A stretch of 41,828 nt of DNA from Armatimonadota bacterium (GCA_029781035.1 JAKOXK010000058.1:1-41828), one strand, 5' to 3'; shown: positions 32,783 to 41,260, counted from the stretch's first letter. Program-made: numbers and translations. Notes: generated by a model from the letters alone, not told the origin.

Positions 32783-33436
32783 GTGGGCACACTCGCGGCG
32801 CGATGGAGAGCCATCCAGGAGAGTGTTCGGTCCGCGTGTGACGCGTCGGGCCGCGACTCGACGACGGTGACGGTCGTGGCGGTCACCAAGACTGTGGAGG
32901 TTTCGGCGATCCAGGCGGCTTACGACTTAGGAATCAGGGACTTTGGTGAAAGTCGCCTGCAAGAGGCTCTTCCGAAGATCGAGTCACTTCCCGCGGACAT
33001 CGTCTGGCACTTTGTCGGCAAGCTGCAGTCCAACAAAGCGAAAAAGGCGGCCGGACTGTTCGACGTGCTCCACACGATCGAGGGAGAGGCTCAGATCCAA
33101 GAAGTCGAAAAGTCCCAAACGCGCGTCGACTGTCTGATCGAAGTGAACCTGGCGAAAGAAGAACAAAAAGCAGGCGTTTTTCCTGAGAATCTTGACGGGC
33201 TGGTCCAACGTCTGTTATCCTGCAAATACGCTTGTTATCGAGGTCTCATGACGGTTGGTCCTTTGACCTCGGATCCAGCGCAAAGCCGGGCAGTGTTCCG
33301 TCGTCTTGCGGAACTAGGAAAGCGGTTCGGGGCAGCTTGGCTGAGCATGGGTATGAGCGCAGACTTTGACGTGGCGATCCAGGAAGGAGCCACCCACGTC
33401 AGGATAGGGACTGCGCTTTTTGGCGAGCGTGGCTGA
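32783..33436 (+). CDS. yggS: YggS-family pyridoxal-phosphate homeostasis protein
   Basis: A 217-residue PLP-binding TIM-barrel protein. The PLP lysine is K36 in VTVVAVTKTVEVSA; DFGESRLQEALPKIESL, WHFVGKLQSNKAKKAAGLF, and the C-terminal LSMGMSADFDVAIQEGATHVRIGTALFG are all diagnostic. It buffers PLP and affects amino-acid homeostasis. Linkage to sepF matches the ylmE-ylmF pair of the division locus in Gram-positive and related bacteria. Start is GTG at 32783. Confidence 0.94.
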   Translation: MGTLAARWRAIQESVRSACDASGRDSTTVTVVAVTKTVEVSAIQAAYDLGIRDFGESRLQEALPKIESLPADIVWHFVGKLQSNKAKKAAGLFDVLHTIEGEAQIQEVEKSQTRVDCLIEVNLAKEEQKAGVFPENLDGLVQRLLSCKYACYRGLMTVGPLTSDPAQSRAVFRRLAELGKRFGAAWLSMGMSADFDVAIQEGATHVRIGTALFGERG

Positions 33437-33460
33437 TCCACGGACGGAGAAAACTGCATC

Positions 33461-33847
33461 ATGGAAGAAACGATTGCGAAGCCGGGACTGTTCTCGCGCA
33501 TAGCCGGTCTTGTGAACAGGCAAGACGATTTTGAAGACGATCTTGACGCCCCCACGTCGGCACCGCTGCGTGTGCATTCGGCTCACCGCTACAGCATCAC
33601 GGTGCGGCGGCAGGTTGTGTCGTTCCAAGACGCGGTCGCTGCCGCGGATGGGCTCAAGCGGGGCGAACAGCAGGTTCTGAACCTGTCGATGGCCACGTCC
33701 GACCTTCGAGAAAAGATCAAGGACTTCATGTGCGGCGTGAACTACGCTGCGGAAGGAACTTGGGAAGAACTCGGAGAGAACGTGTTCCTCCTCGCGCCCG
33801 CTTCGGCTTTCGTCGAGGTCGCGCCCGCCACTCCTCGAAGCCACTAG
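33461..33847 (+). CDS. sepF: Cell division protein SepF
   Basis: A 128-residue protein with an N-terminal membrane-targeting helix (KPGLFSRIAGLVN), a short linker and the SepF core (SFQDAVAAADGLKRGEQQVLNLSMATSDLREKIKDFMCGVNYAAEGTWEELGENVFLLAP). SepF binds FtsZ and anchors it at the membrane at mid-cell. Its position after yggS is a classic pairing. GGAG lies 11 bases upstream of ATG. SepF implies division machinery without a full proteobacterial FtsA/ZipA set; no ftsZ gene is in the window. Confidence 0.92.
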   Translation: MEETIAKPGLFSRIAGLVNRQDDFEDDLDAPTSAPLRVHSAHRYSITVRRQVVSFQDAVAAADGLKRGEQQVLNLSMATSDLREKIKDFMCGVNYAAEGTWEELGENVFLLAPASAFVEVAPATPRSH

Positions 33848-33949
33848 GTCTCCTTTTCCCCTCAGGTGAACGCAGGGAAACGCCCCGTTGTCGCACGGTC
33901 GAAAGGCTGTGTCGGCGCGGGGCTCCTTACGTCACGCCCGCGGAATCGT

Positions 33950-33955
33950 CATAAT
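33950..33955 (+). promoter_or_regulatory. Putative -10 box CATAAT of leuD (leaderless type)
   Basis: CATAAT, exactly seven bases, then ATG at 33963. A GGAG lies only three bases before the ATG, too close for normal Shine-Dalgarno use. Confidence 0.5.
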
Positions 33956-33962
33956 CGGAGCG

Positions 33963-34571
33963 ATGCCAGGCCTCACACGGCATTCCGGAACCCTAGCCGT
34001 CTACGCGGAGGACAACATTGATACCGACCGGATCATCCCGGCTCGGTTCCTGAGTCTCCTGAGTCGGCAAGGCTACGGTGAGCTCTTGTTCAAGGATGTT
34101 CGGGGGCCGGAGTTCCCACTCGACCGGCCAGAAGCCGTTGGCGCCACGATCCTTGTCGTGGGAACCAACTTCGGCTGCGGTTCAAGCCGAGAGCACGCGG
34201 TCTGGGCGATCCAACAGGCTGGCTTTCAGGCTGTCGTTGCTCTCAAGACTGAGCAGTCGTCCGGGTTCAGCGACATCTTACGAGGAAATGCTTCCAACTG
34301 CGGCTTATGTCTGGTTGAGCTCAATCCGCGGGCCCATGGCCACCTGGTCCGTCTTGGAAGCGGGGCCCATGCGACGGTCGATGTTCTGAACTGTGTGGTC
34401 GAATCCGGCGGTGAGTCCTTCCACTTTGAGATGAACGATTTGGTCAGGCAGCAGTTGATAGACGGGCTTGACTTGATCGGAACAACGTTACAGTACGAGG
34501 ACTCGATCCGTCGATTTGAGGCTCGCTGGGACAGTTTTGTGCCGGAAAGGAGTTCCATTGGGGCGCGCTGA
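33963..34571 (+). CDS. leuD: 3-isopropylmalate dehydratase small subunit
   Basis: A 202-residue LeuD. Motifs: DNIDTDRIIPARFL near the N-terminus, ILVVGTNFGCGSSREHAVWAI (signature), and the C-terminal FHFEMNDLVRQQLIDGLDLIG. With LeuC it isomerises 2- to 3-isopropylmalate in leucine synthesis. leuC is not in the window. The length equals that of E. coli LeuD (201). Start at 33963 is set by the conserved N-terminus and the CATAAT box; the frame extends back to 33888 with no similarity. It is followed 22 bases later by a DUF192 lipoprotein gene. Confidence 0.95.
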   Translation: MPGLTRHSGTLAVYAEDNIDTDRIIPARFLSLLSRQGYGELLFKDVRGPEFPLDRPEAVGATILVVGTNFGCGSSREHAVWAIQQAGFQAVVALKTEQSSGFSDILRGNASNCGLCLVELNPRAHGHLVRLGSGAHATVDVLNCVVESGGESFHFEMNDLVRQQLIDGLDLIGTTLQYEDSIRRFEARWDSFVPERSSIGAR

Positions 34572-34593
34572 GCGTCAGAATCGGAGGGCGTAC

Positions 34594-35283
34594 ATGCCGA
34601 GGATCCATATGACAATCACCATTCTTGCTGCCGCCATTCTGATCGGCGGGTGTCAACAGGGCGCTGCCCTCTCAGAAAGGCCGAACACAAGCCTCGACTC
34701 AGTCCAGGTGGGCAAGGACGAGGGTAATTCGAGCTCGACCCAGAAAGAGCCCACTCCCAACCCTAGCGAGCCGGGTCAGCAGGCGGGCCAGTCCGGGCAA
34801 GGGAAAGGGAGCAGTGGTGGCGGTCAAGCAACGACGGCCGACGGGAAGCACCGCTTTGTCCCCGAGCGTGTGTTCCAACTCGACAAGCTCCAAGTCGCAA
34901 CCTGCAAGGTTGACAAGCACACGTTTCACCTGTGGGTGATGGACACGGATCCCAAGCGGGAAGAAGGCATGATGTGGCTCGTCAACTCGGATTTCAAGGA
35001 CGACGACGGCATGATCTTCGTGTTCATGAGTGAAGACAGCCGCCGGTTCTGGATGCGGAACACCCTTGTGGACCTCGATGTGGACTACTGTGACAAGACG
35101 GGCAAGATCCTCAACGACTATACGATGAAGGCGCACGACGAGACCACCGACTACTCCAGCAAGGGAAGCGCGATGTACGTCATCGAACTCAAGGCTGGGA
35201 TCCTCAAGAAGCTCGGGATCAAGCCCGGCATGAAGTGGGAGATCCCGGAGTCGGTCGTGAGCAAGGACGACGGAAACAACTAG
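34594..35283 (+). CDS. DUF192 lipoprotein
   Basis: A 229-residue lipoprotein: signal ITILAAAILIGGC (lipobox LIGGC), a disordered Ser/Gly/Gln-rich linker (about 25-80), then a DUF192 domain (about 90-220) with REEGMMWL and RRFWMRNTLVDLDVDYCDKTG, the core signature of the family. DUF192 proteins are small beta-barrel proteins of unclear role. GGAGGG six bases before ATG 34594 sets the start. The last base of the stop codon is the first base of a REP-like palindrome. Confidence 0.88.
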   Translation: MPRIHMTITILAAAILIGGCQQGAALSERPNTSLDSVQVGKDEGNSSSTQKEPTPNPSEPGQQAGQSGQGKGSSGGGQATTADGKHRFVPERVFQLDKLQVATCKVDKHTFHLWVMDTDPKREEGMMWLVNSDFKDDDGMIFVFMSEDSRRFWMRNTLVDLDVDYCDKTGKILNDYTMKAHDETTDYSSKGSAMYVIELKAGILKKLGIKPGMKWEIPESVVSKDDGNN

Positions 35284-35357
35284 GGAGCAGCGACCGTCCT
35301 CGGTCGCCAAACTTGGCCCGGCCGACCAAATGGGAGCAGCGACCGTCCCCGGTCGCC
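35283..35357 (+). repeat. REP-like palindromes, block 1 (two copies, plus orientation)
   Basis: Two 26-base copies at 35283-35308 and 35332-35357. Each is a GGGAGCA tag followed by a hairpin with 7-bp arms GCGACCG / CGGTCGC and a TCCC or TCCT loop. Further decayed pieces (CCGGTCGCC, CTGGTTGCC) follow to about 35410. They sit upstream of the RAYT gene end and in the opposite orientation to blocks 2 and 3. Confidence 0.9.
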
Positions 35358-35447
35358 AGACCAGGTTCGGTCTCCGGTCGCCAGACCGGATCCGGTGCCT
35401 GGTTGCCATCTGTCGCCCGAGTGCAGGTGTGGCGTCGCGTGTGGGGG

Positions 35448-35912
35448 TTACCAACTCAGACGATGGACTTCGCCTGAATAAGGCCAGTCCTCGTGTCGAG
35501 CGACAAGGCCCTTACGCACTGGGTTTTCCAGCACATAGCGCCACTTATCGTCATAGTCCGAAGCACTCCTGATCTGTGTGTCCCAGCCGTCGTACTCCCA
35601 AATCCTTGGAGACACAACACGTGGCCAAGCCTTCGTCGAGAGGCGCTTCCAATACGCCATCCAGTTGTCGAAATCGTGCTCCGACTGCGGTTCGCAAAAG
35701 AAGTGCACGTGGTCGGGCATGACCACGTACCGACCAACGAGCCACGCCGTAGCTTGACTCCAGGCCGACACAAGGGCGGCGTGCTCGGCGCGGCCCAGGA
35801 GCACACCTTGCCTTTCCCACGTGCAGACGGTGACGAACAGGATGTCGGGGCGTCCGTCAACGTGTTTCACGTGGTCTGTCGACGGTCGTTTGCGGTCGGG
35901 CCATCTCCCCAT
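35448..35912 (-). mobile_element. REP-associated tyrosine transposase (RAYT, Y1/IS200-like)
   Basis: A 154-residue Y1-type transposase. The HUH metal motif is MPDHVHFF (H68-V-H70), and the catalytic tyrosine is probably Y126 in RYVLENPVRKGLVARHEDW, the characteristic C-terminal RAYT signature. Such proteins cut and join single-stranded DNA at REP palindromes. This gene is bracketed by REP-like palindromes in inverted orientation (block 1 left, block 2 right), as expected if it mobilises or maintains them. Start at 35912 (MGRWPDRKRP) is preferred; the frame runs upstream through block 2, where translation of the repeats gives only low-complexity peptide. Apparently intact. Confidence 0.88.
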
Positions 35913-36018
35913 GGCCTTTGTTGTAGCGCTGGTTTCGGCTGGCCGCTGCGAGGTTCGGAGGACGGGTCGGGTGAACGCACGACAGACGCGGTGATTTCCA
36001 GCGGAAATGAACCGGGTT

Positions 36019-36105
36019 GGCGACCGGGGACGGTCGCTGCTCCCACCTGGGCGACCGGGGACGGTCGCTGCTCCCCTTGGGCGACCGGGGACGGTCGCTG
36101 CTCCC
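36019..36105 (-). repeat. REP-like palindromes, block 2 (three copies, minus orientation)
   Basis: Three copies at 36019-36044, 36050-36075 and 36080-36105, spaced 31 and 30 bases apart with five- or four-base gaps (ACCTG and CTTG). Same unit as block 1, reversed. They fill the 262-base gap between the RAYT gene and the next gene; I see no other feature there. Confidence 0.92.
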
Positions 36106-36174
36106 GTGACCGCATGTCCGACGTCCACAACGAGATCGAACCCAAGGTAGATTACGGATCGTCACACGAAGACG

Positions 36175-37062
36175 ATGCCGGGCCAGCACTTCTCCGAAGA
36201 GGAGGTCGATACGATTCTCAGTCGCGCTTTGGCGATCCAGGCGGAACGTCAACTTGTGGCCCGAACATCGGGTGAGCAGGTCACGATAGCCTCCCTCCGC
36301 GACCTGGCGGACGAGTCTGGACTCGATCCCGATCGCGCCGAAGAACTCGCAGAGGCGGTCGACAGGCTCCGAGTCGGCGGCTCCGTCGGCGTCCTCACAG
36401 CCCAAGAAGCGAGCCAGGTCCTGCAAACACTGAAGGAAGCCGAGCAGTCACGGGCGACCAGCATTTCGGCCGACCAGTTGAAGGCGATCGCAGCCGAGGC
36501 TGGCATCGGTGCAGGCGATTTGGAGGAAGCGATCCGGGACATCGAGTCCGGGTGGCATACAGCAGCGGAGCCAGCAAGGCGAGTGAAGACCGCAGACGGC
36601 GTGGCTTTTGAGCGGTCGGTCCCGTTCGTCCTCGACGATGCCGACTGGATGGATCTAGTTCAAGCTGCCCGGGATGTGACGGGCCAAATCGGCAGGTTTG
36701 ACTGGATCCCCAGCGGCACTGAGAGGATATGGATCTCCAGCACGATGTCGGGCGACCTCAATCCGGTGCGAGTGTTACAGGCGCGTCGCAGAGGACAAAG
36801 CACCGTTCTTAGGGCCGAGGTAAAGAGTAGTCGGGCCTCTGTTTCACTATCGATTGTCTGTGGAATCGTCCTCTTTCTGGCTATCGTCTCAGGCGCTCAA
36901 GGCGTTAGTCCGGGTGCGATCGGCTTTGGCATCTTAGCTCTCGCAACCTGGACAGTCGGGCAACTCTATCTTCGGGGCGCGCAGCGCCGGTTGGCTCGGA
37001 TCCTGAACGAGGTGCTGGACCGTGCTGTGCAACGGAACAACCTGACTCGGCCCAGGACATGA
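36175..37062 (+). CDS. Membrane protein with duplicated helical module
   Basis: A 295-residue protein, function unknown. The N-terminal half holds two related helical modules: FSEEEVDTILSRALAIQ with IASLRDLADESGLDP, and LTAQEASQVLQTLKEAE with ISADQLKAIAAEAGIGAGDLEEAI. This pattern (an EEV-xx-IL helix, then an LxxIAxEAGI helix) occurs as a repeated N-terminal unit in membrane proteins of several phyla. A middle domain (about 135-215) precedes two membrane helices (about 222-242 and 247-265). Start at ATG 36175, only a weak GAAGACG upstream. The gene lies between REP blocks 2 and 3. Confidence 0.7.
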   Translation: MPGQHFSEEEVDTILSRALAIQAERQLVARTSGEQVTIASLRDLADESGLDPDRAEELAEAVDRLRVGGSVGVLTAQEASQVLQTLKEAEQSRATSISADQLKAIAAEAGIGAGDLEEAIRDIESGWHTAAEPARRVKTADGVAFERSVPFVLDDADWMDLVQAARDVTGQIGRFDWIPSGTERIWISSTMSGDLNPVRVLQARRRGQSTVLRAEVKSSRASVSLSIVCGIVLFLAIVSGAQGVSPGAIGFGILALATWTVGQLYLRGAQRRLARILNEVLDRAVQRNNLTRPRT

Positions 37063-37070
37063 GCCAGTTC

Positions 37071-37158
37071 GGCGACCGGGGACGGTCGCTGCTCCCATTT
37101 GGGCGACCGAGGACGGTCGCTGCTCCCATTTGGGCGACCGAGGACGGTCGCTGCTCCC
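37071..37158 (-). repeat. REP-like palindromes, block 3 (three copies, minus orientation)
   Basis: Copies at 37071-37096, 37102-37127 and 37133-37158, exactly 31 bases apart, gaps ATTTG. The first has a CGGGGACGG core, the other two CGAGGACGG. They follow the preceding stop by eight bases. The remaining sequence up to 37270 shows nothing recognisable. Confidence 0.92.
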
Positions 37159-37270
37159 GCGGCTGAGCAGTAAGACATCGCGCCGACGAGTCAGGCTGCT
37201 TTGTAGGAAGCCGAAGGAGTTCTTGGCGTTCACAGACACGGTCCACTGCGCCGAACGCCAGTATTATTAC

Positions 37271-37298
37271 TTGACATGTACCCCCCCCACCCTATGTG
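37271..37298 (+). promoter_or_regulatory. Putative promoter with C8 tract in the spacer
   Basis: TTGACA (37271-37276), 16-base spacer, TATGTG (37293-37298). The spacer contains eight consecutive C (37281-37288). It lies 58 bases upstream of the thioredoxin-like gene. Slippage in the tract would change the -35/-10 distance, a known phase-variation mechanism; this is an inference from sequence. Confidence 0.45.
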
Positions 37299-37355
37299 AC
37301 ATACCGGCTCACAACACCGTATTAAGTGGGTGTGTAGCACGATCGGAGGCACCAA

Positions 37356-37886
37356 ATGGGTGGTTTTGGACGGGTGACAACGGTTGAGGCTGCTTCACTG
37401 CTAGCGGTGGGGTTGGTTGCGCTGGCCCTAGCCGTGCGAGGGTTCGGTTGGCTAGAGCACTTCCCAGCGAGGTCGTACCAGTTCCTGACTTCGGCCGACG
37501 CCAAAACTGGCACAGTCATTCGACTTCCAGTTCTGGACGTTTTCGGTCGAAAAGTTCTTGCAACGAAGCCACACCTCCTCGTCTTGCTCGGATCGTGTGA
37601 CGGTTGCGCCCTGACATCCTTTGATCCTGACAAACTGAGCGCTCCTGGCTTCGAGGTCATCCTTGTTGGTCAGAGCGCAGAGTCGGACTTACGCAAGGCG
37701 TTCAAACAGGCGAATCCTCGCTACAAGGTGGTTGCCGACCCAGAGGAGGAGCTTGCTTCCCAGCTCAACTTGTGCTTTCAGCCTCGGTGCTACGTCGTCA
37801 CCCAAGGAAGGCTCGTCTGGCAAGCGCTCAGACCGAACGCGTACCCTGCAGGAGTGACCTATGACGGGAAAAACACGTCTGAGTGA
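37356..37886 (+). CDS. Membrane-anchored thioredoxin-like protein (CxxC)
   Basis: A 176-residue protein with one N-terminal membrane helix (about 11-30, EAASLLAVGLVALALAVRGF) and a thioredoxin-like domain: TVIRLPVLDVFGRKVLATKPHLLVLLGSCDGCALTSFDP with the redox motif C81-D-G-C84, then VILVGQSAESDLRKAF and CFQPRCYVVTQGRLVWQ. It likely acts outside the cytoplasm in disulfide exchange, like TlpA/ResA or MauD-type proteins. CGGAGG upstream of ATG 37356 supports the start. It overlaps the next gene by 26 bases and heads a set that includes a 13-cysteine exported protein, a plausible substrate. Confidence 0.78.
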   Translation: MGGFGRVTTVEAASLLAVGLVALALAVRGFGWLEHFPARSYQFLTSADAKTGTVIRLPVLDVFGRKVLATKPHLLVLLGSCDGCALTSFDPDKLSAPGFEVILVGQSAESDLRKAFKQANPRYKVVADPEEELASQLNLCFQPRCYVVTQGRLVWQALRPNAYPAGVTYDGKNTSE

Positions 37887-38463
37887 CCGGCGACGGGGGC
37901 TCACGCTGACGGAGGTCATTGCCGTAGTAGCCATTGCCTTGATCCTCGCTTCCATCGCATACCCCGTGTTTTCGAGAGCGCGTGACCGGTCGCAGGAAGC
38001 AAGGTGTATCTCGAATTTCCGACAGATTTATACGGCTCTTTCCCTCTATAGGCAGGATTGGGGAGGTACTGACGCCCCGGCCCCTAGTGCCGAAATGGGT
38101 TTCCCTGGTTGGGCTTACCGAGCAATCATGGGGGATCAAGCTGCCGAGTCCGTCGTCCATGCGGCTTGGTGGACTTGCCACGGCAGGGCGCCGTTTGCGG
38201 GTGGTCACGCCGCCTATTGGCAAATGTGGGCGCCAGTCAAGGGCATGATGGGAAGTGGGCGTGTCTACGACAGCGAGTGGATCGCGCACGTCGAAAGAGC
38301 TGGCGATGGCGCCGTGATCTTCGCCGATCCGAACCATCAACTGACCTCTCCGACAAACTCTTTCACTGTGCAAAAAGTGCTCGGCATGCACTTGGGTGGG
38401 TCGGTCTCGTTTCGCATCCGTAGGGGGAGCTTCATCCGATACACGTGGTGGGAGAGGTCATAG
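37861..38463 (+). CDS. Type II/IV prepilin-like protein
   Basis: A 200-residue protein with a prepilin signal: RRRGLTLTEVIAVVAIALILA, cleavage predicted after G13 with Glu at +5 of the mature protein. The rest contains DWGGTDAPAPSAEMGF, ADPNHQL and a GGSVSF near the C-terminus, recalling H-X9-DG/DUF1559-type prepilins common in Planctomycetota and Armatimonadota. It would be assembled or displayed at the envelope. No pilus assembly gene or prepilin peptidase is nearby. GGAG lies six bases upstream of ATG 37861. It overlaps the thioredoxin-like gene by 26 bases, so the two are co-translated. Confidence 0.82.
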   Translation: MTGKTRLSDRRRGLTLTEVIAVVAIALILASIAYPVFSRARDRSQEARCISNFRQIYTALSLYRQDWGGTDAPAPSAEMGFPGWAYRAIMGDQAAESVVHAAWWTCHGRAPFAGGHAAYWQMWAPVKGMMGSGRVYDSEWIAHVERAGDGAVIFADPNHQLTSPTNSFTVQKVLGMHLGGSVSFRIRRGSFIRYTWWERS

Positions 38464-38510
38464 CGTGAAGCCAACAAGGACTTGTACGACACTCGATTTG
38501 TGAGGTTAAG

Positions 38511-38834
38511 ATGAGGAATTACGTGAAACTGACTGTCGCCACTCTTCTCGTATCGATGGCGTCTGCTGTTGGCCTTGCGCTCTGCGATTGGAGCCAATTT
38601 GGTGATAATTGCCAGTCGCATGCCTGCAAGCCAGACCAGTGCCACGCAGGGGAGTACTTAACAACGACGTACTCGTGTCAACACCAAGGGACATTGTGTT
38701 GCGAGTGCGAGGAACAGGTCTTCTCGTGCGAAGGCCCCGTACCTTGCACGACTCCCACGTGCTACGTCGCTTACAGGCACGAGAGCGCTGGGGACTGCGG
38801 TGGCTGGCCGCCGCATGTCCGGTGCTCGCTGTGA
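38511..38834 (+). CDS. Exported cysteine-rich protein (13 Cys)
   Basis: A 107-residue protein with a signal peptide (VKLTVATLLVSMASAVGLA). The roughly 83-residue mature part has 13 cysteines, including CCEC and several C-x3/4-C pairs (NCQSHACKPDQCH, TPTC). The odd cysteine number suggests one free thiol or a bound cofactor. No family recognised; it could be a small disulfide-knotted protein, toxin-like or metal-binding. GAGG six bases before ATG 38511 marks the start. It follows the prepilin gene after 47 bases, and the CxxC protein two genes upstream is a likely oxidant or isomerase. Confidence 0.68.
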   Translation: MRNYVKLTVATLLVSMASAVGLALCDWSQFGDNCQSHACKPDQCHAGEYLTTTYSCQHQGTLCCECEEQVFSCEGPVPCTTPTCYVAYRHESAGDCGGWPPHVRCSL

Positions 38835-38844
38835 CAATAGGACG

Positions 38845-39474
38845 ATGAAGACGAGAATCATCGCCGTTGTCGGGGCCTGCACGTTCGTAACGGCATTCCT
38901 TCTCTGGCTCAGCTTTCGGAGCCCCGCTGAAGCGGAAGCCAAGTCGGCGATGCGCGCCCTTCTGAATGGCAATGTCGAGGTTCTGTACTCTTATGCCATT
39001 CCTGAGGAGATTTCGGAATCAGGTCTGACAAAGGACCAGTTGAAGCTGATTCTGGATGAACTGGTCACGCCAAGACTTGGAACCGTCAGGCTCATTGGGG
39101 GCACATTCGTCTCACGGTCTGGTTCTGATGGATCGAAGGCAATACCGATCCAGGCCGTCCAATTGGCGAATGGCCGGGTCACTAATGTGTTGATCGACAA
39201 CTGGCACACGGCCGAGGGTGGCAAGTTCGCAGTCGTGTGCAACCTACTGCGCTGTGCATGGCAGATCGAGTGGCTCAGTCGGAATCCGAGCAACCAGGGC
39301 TTTCGACCGACTTGGAGGGCCATGGACTATGGACTTCAGGCTGACGCGGACAGGTTGCGCCAACTTGGGGTCAAGGGTGTCTACTACGGGCCCGACGAAG
39401 GGTTTCTAACGTTGGATGAGATGGAGGCGCGATATCAGAGGCTGCTGCGAGGCGAAATACCGACGAGCCGATGA
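38845..39474 (+). CDS. Anchored or exported protein of unknown function
   Basis: A 209-residue protein with an N-terminal hydrophobic helix (about 4-22, RIIAVVGACTFVTAFLLWLSF). The rest is soluble: KSAMRALLNGNVEVLYSYAIPEEI is reminiscent of NTF2-like or DUF4878-type lumazine-binding folds, followed by LTKDQLKLILDELVTPRLG and a C-terminal helical part (LTLDEMEARYQRLLRG). Function not recognised; the fold suggestion is weak. Start ATG 38845 lies 11 bases after the Cys-rich gene stop, so it is the last member of the set. It ends one base before the convergent lysS gene. Confidence 0.62.
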   Translation: MKTRIIAVVGACTFVTAFLLWLSFRSPAEAEAKSAMRALLNGNVEVLYSYAIPEEISESGLTKDQLKLILDELVTPRLGTVRLIGGTFVSRSGSDGSKAIPIQAVQLANGRVTNVLIDNWHTAEGGKFAVVCNLLRCAWQIEWLSRNPSNQGFRPTWRAMDYGLQADADRLRQLGVKGVYYGPDEGFLTLDEMEARYQRLLRGEIPTSR

Positions 39475-39475
39475 C

Positions 39476-41011
<1,536 letters not shown>

Positions 41012-41061
41012 GTCAGGTGGCCCAGAGTATTCACGATTCGGGCCATTCCTGTTCAGGGCGG

Positions 41062-41084
41062 ACCAGGTTCCCTGTGAACCTGGT
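41062..41084. promoter_or_regulatory. Perfect palindrome between lysS and rpsL
   Basis: 9-bp arms ACCAGGTTC / GAACCTGGT with a five-base centre (CCTGT). It could be an operator for either promoter or a hairpin at the 5' end of the lysS transcript. Not a known operator to me. Confidence 0.5.
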
Positions 41085-41126
41085 GGTGGTAGGAAAGGCG
41101 CCGTACGGGCCCCTAAGTCCCGTCCC

Positions 41127-41156
41127 TTGACGCTCGACGCCGCTTCAGGGCATAAT
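41127..41156 (+). promoter_or_regulatory. Putative rpsL operon promoter
   Basis: TTGACG (41127-41132), 18-base spacer, CATAAT (41151-41156). It is the best sigma-70-like match before rpsL and would start transcription near 41163. Confidence 0.6.
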
Positions 41157-41260
41157 CAGACCTTGGCGAGACCTATGGGTCGAGCCGACACTTTGCGAGG
41201 TGCAGCTTCGGCAGCGCGAACGTCACGACGAAAAAAACGTGTCAACCGTTCCGACCGGGG

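Noticed and set aside
35448-36128. N-terminal extension of the transposase to 226 residues
   Set aside because: The extra residues are translated from REP palindromes and have no conservation pattern; the Y1 domain starts after the ATG at 35912.
36019-37158. Regularly spaced direct repeats looking like a CRISPR array
   Set aside because: Units are palindromic with gaps of only four or five near-identical bases, there are only three per block, and no cas gene is present. They fit REP elements.
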